From NCBI RefSeq assembly GCF_037975245.1, contig NC_092564.1, forward strand, positions 3,313,984 through 3,377,983: DNA of 64,000 bases, in the 5' to 3' direction. The translations under genes were made by a program, and so were the position numbers. Below the pieces are notes generated by a model that was not told the DNA's origin, did no database searches, and saw nothing but the letters and a program-made list of their open reading frames with translations. Shown piece by piece: positions 57,901-64,000 of this stretch; position 1 is the stretch's first letter, and every line of letters starts with the position of its first letter. The DNA comes from Apostichopus japonicus. Taxonomy: Eukaryota; Echinodermata; Holothuroidea; Aspidochirotida; Stichopodidae.

Positions 57901-58071
57901 AAAACTGAAAAGAGCTTAGCATTCATTATGACAGTTGCCTAGATTCCTTCTTGAGCCATTGTTGGGAAACCTGTTTACATTCTGATTCAAGGTCATCAAC
58001 GTAAGATAAATATTCAGGATGGAAATCATTAACTGATATTTAACAAACAATTTCTATTTCTCTCTGTTTAG
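54926..58071. other. Non-coding region (upstream of the signal-peptide exon)
   Basis: No supported gene. It includes TATGCAAATTTCATGCAAATT-type short repeats at 55055-55100, a C-run at 56516-56530 and TGTACAG/CTGTACA near 55010. It probably lies in the intron before 58072. Confidence 0.45.
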
Positions 58072-58182
58072 CGGGCGCCATGGAGATTACATCTCACGCT
58101 CGGTCTATCTGGAGGATTAACAAGATACTGCTCTGTGTCTTACAGGTCGCCGTAGCTCAGGCAGACTTTGTCTGGAAAACAG
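58072..58182 (+). CDS. First coding exon of a THSD7-like secreted/transmembrane protein
   Basis: Acceptor TTCTCTCTGTTTAG (AG at 58070-58071); start ATG at 58080 in strong Kozak context (GGGCGCCATGG); donor AAACAG|GTAAGC (GT at 58183-58184). It encodes 34 residues plus the first base of a Gly codon (phase 1): a basic N-region (MEITSHARSIWRINK), a hydrophobic core (ILLCVLQVAVA), a likely signal-peptidase site near AQA-DF, then DFVWKT-G. In vertebrate THSD7A the mature N-terminus opens its first thrombospondin type-1 repeat with a W-K-T-G-P-W segment, so residues and position agree. THSD7 proteins are large membrane proteins with many TSP1 repeats that act in cell migration and adhesion. Later exons lie beyond the window. 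Family assignment rests on a few residues; another TSP1-repeat protein is possible. Confidence 0.55.
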
Positions 58183-59282
58183 GTAAGCTTCTATGTTACT
58201 GTACATTAGATAACCATGTCTTGGAGATTTACCAGTTAAACCACCTGAGCTTCACTAGGACGCATGTTCCATGCAAATGACCATAAATACAGTTAGCTGA
58301 TATCAGTGGATTCTCAGGCTAAATGGTGAGAATGGTAAATGCTAGGGTGACAGCATTGTGGCAGGAATATTATATGACTGAAAAAAAGAAAAAAAAAATG
58401 AAGATAAAGATAAAGTGTACAAATGTCATTTTTGTGTCTCAAGTCTACCAAAGTAATTGAAAAGTTTTGAAAAAATTTTCAAGCTGCATTTTTGGATGGA
58501 TTTTGCCAGTATCTGGTGGTATAATTCACTCATGTATTTCCGGTAAACTTCTATGAACCTGATTTTAGTTAAAAGTATAGAAACTTTGAAATGATTGACA
58601 ATCTCTTCTTGGGTGTGGGGAATGTTTGTCTTAGTGAATATGAAATAATAAAAAATAATAATAGTAAAATATAAAATAAGAGTGATGCAAATTTTAAGTT
58701 ACAACCCTGGTTTATAAAAAAGGACATTTTATTTTAAACAATATTTTGGTTTGATATTTGATCTCTAAATTTCACACGTCATCAAAATTGTTAGTATCAT
58801 AGTAAAGTTATTTGTAAAAGTATGCTGCAACCCAAGATTTTGATTGGCAGCATCTGCGAACATGCTCCCGGTTGTATCAGATAAGGCAAATTTATTCACC
58901 GTTCTGTGAAGGCAGTGGATGAGTTCACGCATGTGGATTATACTTAAAGTTAGAATGCTATGGTAAACTGTCACAATGTTTTGTTTTAAAGCAGCATTTT
59001 GCGTTTGGTCGCCGTTTTCTACTTTTTTGACATGTCCATCGATTTTTTTACATATCACAAAACAGCAAACTAAGATATTAGCCAAGTTTTTTTCCTTCCA
59101 ACAACGTTAATTGGCGAGTAATTCAGGATATTTGCAGATAATGAGAAGAGTGTCCTCGACAAATTCCACAGTTAAAATTAATCGCATACAGTTCCGCCAA
59201 ACCCACTAGTTTGAATTCAACCAATCAGAGATGCAGGTTTAGTTATGAGCCGTTGCTAAAAATAAATTCAAGACTTTGCGTT
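58183..59282. other. Start of the following intron
   Basis: AT-rich. A CCAAT motif (AACCAATCAGAG) lies at about 59219. No further exon was recognised. Confidence 0.45.
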
Positions 59283-59283
59283 G

Positions 59284-59322
59284 GTACAACCAGGGAGAAG
59301 TAATGGAACTCCCTGGTACAAC
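59284..59322. mobile_element. 25-bp palindromic micro-insertion with 7-bp direct repeats (copy 3)
   Basis: CAGGGAG (59291-59297) and CTCCCTG (59309-59315) are exact inverted arms around an 11-nt centre. GTACAAC flanks both sides (59284-59290 and 59316-59322; the match can be read as 8-9 bp if one end base is shared). Reverse-complemented, the insertion reads close to the 12325-12349 copy (GGGAGTTCCAT...CTCCCTG). Confidence 0.7.
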
Positions 59323-59539
59323 TGCAATATAGACTGTACACAAATCCAGCATGGTGTTGTATTGGTCAATGACGTTCGTAGTGTTTAAATATTCATATTA
59401 TGGGCGAGGTTTATTGGGTTCTAACAGTAAATATCTTGGAGAAAAACGAAGTTGTAAGTTGCAAATTTTTCGACTTTTATGCCACCATGTGAAGTAAGAT
59501 TTAAATAGATAAGCTAGTTATGTATGTCGTTATGGCATA

Positions 59540-59968
59540 GTGGAGTCAGTGAGGTTGAGAAAAATCATAGAAAAGGATGCAAAATGCTGCTTTAAAGAAC
59601 ACTTTTTAATAACTGCTTCAGGTGACAGTCATCATTTCACCAAATCTAAGAGAAAAAGGAAAAGTCATGTAGTTTTAAAGCGGAAGATATCACAGCATGA
59701 ATTTATAGATCGTAATTTAACAGTCAAGGTTAAGAAACATGTACAGTATAGATTCCAGCTCAGCTGTGGAATGTCAGTAAGGCTGTATCTGGGTTCACTG
59801 GCCTTGAGAAGGTTGTATGTTTACCCCATCATTTATACAGAGTTAAAAGTTGCTAGCAGTTTTCCAGAACTACAGCATTCTCCAGATAGGTACTACGAAG
59901 AAGACATGTTATATGGACTGAAGATGCTACATGCAGGAATTGACGTTGTAAAAGAAGCATCAGTGTAA
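59540..59968 (+). CDS. Unidentified open frame, 142 codons
   Basis: Opens at GTG rather than ATG, since an in-frame TAG precedes it. It contains a basic cluster (KSKRKRKSHVVLKRK) and a protein-like C-terminal half (YLGSLALRRLYVYPIIYTEL, RYYEEDMLYGLKMLHAGIDV) to a stop at 59966-59968. An inverted CCAAT (ATTGG) and TGACGTT lie 150-180 bp upstream. No family is recognised. It may be a fragment of a decayed transposon gene within the intron. Confidence 0.25.
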   Translation: MESVRLRKIIEKDAKCCFKEHFLITASGDSHHFTKSKRKRKSHVVLKRKISQHEFIDRNLTVKVKKHVQYRFQLSCGMSVRLYLGSLALRRLYVYPIIYTELKVASSFPELQHSPDRYYEEDMLYGLKMLHAGIDVVKEASV

Positions 59969-60004
59969 CATATTGCCATATTGTTAAGATTGTTGTTAAA
60001 ATTA

Positions 60005-60048
60005 ACCCACATATTTGGGGGGGGGAGGGGGACGTGGGGGTTTGGGGC
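60005..60048 (+). repeat. G-rich tract with quadruplex potential
   Basis: GGGGGGGGGAGGGGGACGTG then GGGGGTTTGGGG on the + strand. Confidence 0.6.
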
Positions 60049-60483
60049 TGTGAAAGACTTGAGCGAGCATTTCAGTCATAGGAAAATTCCCATTAATGTA
60101 CATTAACATCCACGATTTAGCCTTTGTGTGTTTATGTTCTACTATATTCTGTTACGTTTTAACCGTACTTGAATGTCTTCCATTTTTTTCCGTTTTTATC
60201 CTTGTTTTTCTGTATTGTTATATCAGTGATGTTGGATTGCATTTGCTTTCTAAGAGTACTTGGGAATTTTGGAGTGGCTCCACTCTTTGGGATTTATGTG
60301 GCACCATTCATATGATAGATTTCATAAATCGTATGCAACACCTTAGAAGAATTGATTTTTCGTGTTGATAATTAACTAAATATTGTATAATGTGGGTCTA
60401 CCTGCATTATTACAGGTGAAAGCAGAAACTCAGCCAGCATGTTCACAGTTGATGACAGATATTCTCTGAGAAACAGACCAGAG

Positions 60484-60575
60484 CAACTCCCCTCCCCTCC
60501 CCCTTGATCACATCCTCCCCTGCCTCCTAATGGTCCCTCTCCTCTCCCTCCCTGACCTCCCTTGCCATCACATGT
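60484..60575 (-). repeat. C-rich tract, quadruplex potential on minus strand
   Basis: CTCCCCTCCCCTCCCCC and further CCCTCTCC-type runs over 90 bp. Confidence 0.6.
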
Positions 60576-60836
60576 CCTAGCACCCTCCTCACCAACTGCT
60601 AGACAGTTAAAAAAGTGGTCATCATGTCATATATATCCTTGTGCAGCTATGCACCCTCTTTGCTGTTTCCTTTCCTGAAAACAAAACATCATCTTTAACA
60701 CTCCGCAAATGTCTTGGGAATAATAATTTGGTAACAGTCTCAACAAAAGCACTTTCGAAAAGTTCCAGCAATTCGCATGTATATCACAACAACTATAACA
60801 GTTCCATCTTTCTTTAAAACTCTAATTTTATTTGGG

Positions 60837-60857
60837 AGTGCGTGCGTGCGTGCGTGT
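60837..60857. repeat. (GTGC)n microsatellite
   Basis: GTGCGTGCGTGCGTGCGTG, an alternating purine-pyrimidine run that favours Z-DNA. Confidence 0.85.
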
Positions 60858-61296
60858 TTCTTTAAGAAAAGGGGTATGTAACTTTCTTCAGTCTCGTTTG
60901 TCATTGCCTTAAAAAAAAAAAAATGACAAATTGATTTGGACTGAAATGTTACACCTCTCCACCTGGCGTTAGCAGCATGAGACAAAAATTTTGGCATTTT
61001 ATTGCAACGTTTATTCTAATGTATGTTGAATAATGTGCAGTTAAGCAGTGACAGGTATCATCTGCGACTAATTATTCTGGCATTGCATCTAACCGGAATT
61101 ATTAAAATGATTTGACACTACATAGACAGCAGTTACAGGTCAATGGCCAGCCTGGCATGGCGATAAAAGCTCTTCTCAAATGGAACCAGGGAGTTGGTGT
61201 TTAACGACATTGATTGTGTTGCAATGACACGCAGGTACAGCTAGACACAGAGGCTTCGCTGACTTTGCATCTTGCTGGAGGAGCATGTTGCATAAA

Positions 61297-61314
61297 AAGA
61301 AGAAGAAGAAGAAA
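61297..61314. repeat. (AAG)n microsatellite
   Basis: AAGAAGAAGAAGAAG, six imperfect units. Confidence 0.8.
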
Positions 61315-61331
61315 ACAAATGAATGTTTGGA

Positions 61332-61789
61332 TGCAGAGATGTGTGGATAGGCTAACGACTTTTAGTCTGTTTCTGCAGAGATGTGTGGATAGGCTAACAA
61401 CTTTTAGTCTGTTTCTGCAGAGATGTGTGGATAGGCTAAAGACTATTAGTCTGTTTCTGCAGAGATGTGTGGATAGGCTAAATACTATTAGTCTGTTTCT
61501 GCAGAGATGTGTGGATAGGCTATACTATTAGTCTGTTTCTGCAGAGATGTGTGGATAGGCTAAATACTATTAGTCTGTTTCTGTGCAGGCTAAATACTAA
61601 ATTAGCATGTTTCTGCAGAGATGTGTGGATAGGCTAAATACTGTTAGTCTGTTTCAACAGAGATGTGTGGATATGCTAAATACTACAGTAACTTAGTCTG
61701 TTTCTGCAGAGATGTGTGCAGGCTAAAGACTATTAGTCTGTTTCTGCAGAGATGTGTAAATAGGCTAAATACTGTTAATCTGTTTCTAG
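61332..61789. repeat. 42-bp minisatellite, about 11 units
   Basis: The unit starts GCAGAGATGTGTGGATAGGC and continues TAAATACTATTAGTCTGTTTCT. The first five units have an exact 42-bp period, giving a 14-residue periodic open frame. Later units carry deletions and insertions that break it, so the frame is a by-product. Confidence 0.95.
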
Positions 61790-64000
61790 TCTTATGATTC
61801 ATTCATTTTCTAATTACCATGGTAACCAAATGGTTTTGGACATACATGTTCAATATTTTGTCTACTACAGTGTGCCTGTAGTGGTTTCTGGTGTGTTGCA
61901 AATCACAGTATGGACTGAAATTACAATTGTCATTTGAAACATAAAAACCTTATCCTTTTCATATAATTGTCGGTAGATTTCACACTACATACATTGTGAC
62001 ATTTTTCAAACGCACAAATTAAAATGCTTGAGAATTTGAATACTACAGTACATTATTTGATATTTGAAATACACAATATGCTACCTATAGTGCATCATTT
62101 CAAATCCTTCATGATACACATTAGTAGCATTGATCCACATAGGATGGTCTTTGTTTCAAAAACAAGACATGAGACCAACACTGCAGTCATTGTGCACGTC
62201 AGAACAAAGCGAAATTTACTGGAATAGTTGTAAAAACATCAGTTTTTGTGAAGCTGAAAAATAGAGATAAAATATAGTTAAGCAAGGATTACAATGATAC
62301 TTGCATTTTGCAATAGGCCTGTTGTCTTATTAAAAATGACTGAAGTCCTCCATGTTGATAAAAATCCAAGACATATATGTACCATACCTCAAGCCTATAC
62401 AGTTAGAAATGATTTAATTAGTGTTTGATGGATACGAAAGTATGTACCTTTTCAAGAAAAGCCTGTGAATCACAGATATTTTTCTAAAGCCATGCTGAAT
62501 ATGAGCTTTTGAAAATGTTCAATTAAATATTTATTTTAATAACTAGAGGCAGAGATGCAAAAGAAATAAAAAGAGAAAGGGAAAGAAAACGATACACGGC
62601 AATGATTGATGACCAGATCTAGAATTGTTAGCTTAAAAAAGAAAGAAAGACATAATAAATTCAACTTACAAGGTCTAAAATTGTTAGCTTATATAAAGAA
62701 AGGAAGACTTAATAAATTCAACTTACAACATCGAACTGACAACATGGTAAAAGTCTAAACAAAGCTATATAGATACAACAGTCTGTACAGTAATCTGTAA
62801 ATAATAACCTTTAGTCAACAAAATGTTTTGATCAACTTTTCTTTTTCTTTTTTGCTTGGAATATTTTATCCAGATTCGTCTGATCGTAGAAGTTTTTACC
62901 TTGTTTGATTTTCTTCACTTTTCATTCGCTTACATTTGTTGCGATGCCTCGCGGCTAGTGTTGGTCATGAGCCTTTGGTTTTCTTCTTTCAATGATGTTT
63001 ATTTTCTCCACCTCTACCAAATGAGTGAAATTTTGTTCAATTTGACAAACCGACTGTCCATCACGCCCTGCAGGTGTTTGAAAGCCCTCTCTTGGTACCA
63101 AAAGGAAATGTTTAAATGTCAGTGGAAGTTGATAAATTAATGGGTTTGTACATGATTGGTTAAGCATTAAGCCCCTTCAACGTCACCTCCCTATCTCACA
63201 GTAAGTAGAAGGGAAATTTCACTTGACAAGGAAAGAATCGCCCAAAAACAAAAAAGAAAAAAGAAAAAAAGGGCTTCTCTCGTAATATACAGAAAATGTT
63301 TGCCTGCAGGAGACAAATAGTGAAGATGGTTATAGATGGACAGACATAAAAAGGGCCGCATTCAAGGTAGATATGGTTCAGTCTTAAAGAAAAAAAATCT
63401 ACTCAAACCAACACCAAAGAGTAGTTAAAGATCTTGGTATTAAGAAAAGTACTTGTTACCCAACAGTATTGCATATCAGCTTATTAATGCATGAGGTAAA
63501 GTTTGAGCATACTTTAGAGACAAGATGAAAGTAGGGCGAGGTGAATGTTTCCATTCGTTGCAGGATGATTTATAAACTTCCAGAAGAATCTAGCAAAGTC
63601 GATGGCATGTTCCGTGTCCTTAGGACGAAAGTTTTTTCTTCCAAAAGTCACTCTGTGATCTAATGTGACTTCAAATTTGATTAGTAAGCCTGGCCCCCCA
63701 TGTTTTTGCAATTTAAGCAAAGTTTTGCTGAAGACTATATCACAACTTAATTTAAAACCAGCGTAGTCTTAGAGTTTTGCAGCTAGAAATGTCTAAACTA
63801 CCTGAAGTATGAATGAGTGTTTCCGGTAATCTGTATGCAGTGCACGTTTTCTAGAAATGATGGGATATGGTAAACACTTTACGCAGAAAACGGCTTTTGC
63901 TTTGTACATGTTTTTGGTCACGTGAAGCATCTGATCTGTTGATCTATTCGGCCTACTGTACTTCATGAGGTCAAGAGGTCAGACATGTTGCTTAACTGTC
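61790..64000. other. Non-coding region
   Basis: A duplicated block (AAAATTGTTAGCTTA...AATAAATTCAACTTACAA) lies at 62618-62668 and 62676-62730. Minus-strand open stretches at 62955-63167 and 63514-63720 look somewhat protein-like but have no ATG/splice support and are not annotated as genes. Confidence 0.45.

Noticed and set aside
58765-59085. 106-codon minus-strand frame
   Set aside because: Opens at TTG, has no ATG or splice context, and the composition is AT-driven.
61178-61195. AACCAGGGAGTTGG as a further micro-hairpin copy
   Set aside because: Single arm without its complement or direct repeats.
61214-61531. 105-codon frame with 14-residue periodicity
   Set aside because: Comes from the exact 42-bp period of the first units and is destroyed where units change length.
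62955-63720. Two minus-strand protein-like stretches
   Set aside because: No ATG or convincing splice sites, and no family recognised; kept only as a note.

Overview
The window is AT-rich, gene-poor metazoan DNA. It has no long open frames and no operon-like packing. It does have canonical GT-AG splice signals, many minisatellites, tRNA-derived SINE heads, GCGCTATATAA-type retroposon tails and short inverted-repeat DNA transposons. This repeat mixture suggests a marine invertebrate, most likely a deuterostome such as an echinoderm. The taxon is an inference from repeat style and was not tested.

Only one coding exon has a family assignment: 58072-58182 on the + strand. It has a strong acceptor, a good Kozak ATG, a signal peptide and a donor, and it ends in DFVWKT-G, which resembles the N-terminus of thrombospondin type-1 domain protein 7 (THSD7A/B). 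A promoter-like segment with a CCAAT box and a perfect CAG|GTAAGT donor lies at 3140-3384. It could be a non-coding first exon of the same gene, which would make most of the window one very long 5'-UTR intron, with a possible extra UTR exon at 38892-39075. On the - strand a well-formed 69-bp, frame-preserving exon (30312-30380) points to a second, nested or antisense, transcript. Other - strand coding candidates (9933-10340, 13356-13583, 16755-17039) are open and protein-like but unidentified.

Layout: 1-3 kb holds a 40-bp tandem repeat and a perfect 239-bp duplication. 3.1-3.4 kb is the promoter/exon. 3.9-9.3 kb holds dispersed copies of one unnamed repeat, a 269-bp hAT-like MITE with 8-bp target duplications, and a SINE. 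9.9-13.6 kb holds two orphan coding-like segments around a 31-bp satellite. 14.2-16.1 kb is a foldback element. 16.7-17.1 kb is a possible small secreted-protein gene. 18.1-18.8 kb is an 18-bp minisatellite. 19.9-21.1 kb is an LTR-like or 3'-UTR-like block. 23.9-24.6 kb is a 28-bp minisatellite. 26.3-26.7 kb is a Penelope-like relic with a hammerhead-like core. 29-34 kb holds retroposon tails and the 69-bp exon. 42.1-43.2 kb is a ~150-bp tandem array. 44.6-45.2 kb is a TIR element. 50.7-51.3 kb is a 110-bp array. 54.7-54.9 kb is a tRNA-derived SINE. 58 kb is the THSD7-like exon. 61.3-61.8 kb is a 42-bp array.

The most unusual signal is a set of three tiny palindromic insertions (25, 34 and 25 bp; 12325-12349, 42931-42964, 59291-59315). 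Each is flanked by a different perfect 7-bp direct repeat beginning with GT, and all share ends of the form CA(G/T)GGAG...CTCC(C/A)TG. The 42.9-kb copy sits in a tandem-array unit; removing it together with one 7-bp repeat restores the unit's register, which supports real insertion. They look like transposon-style insertions reduced to little more than back-to-back termini.
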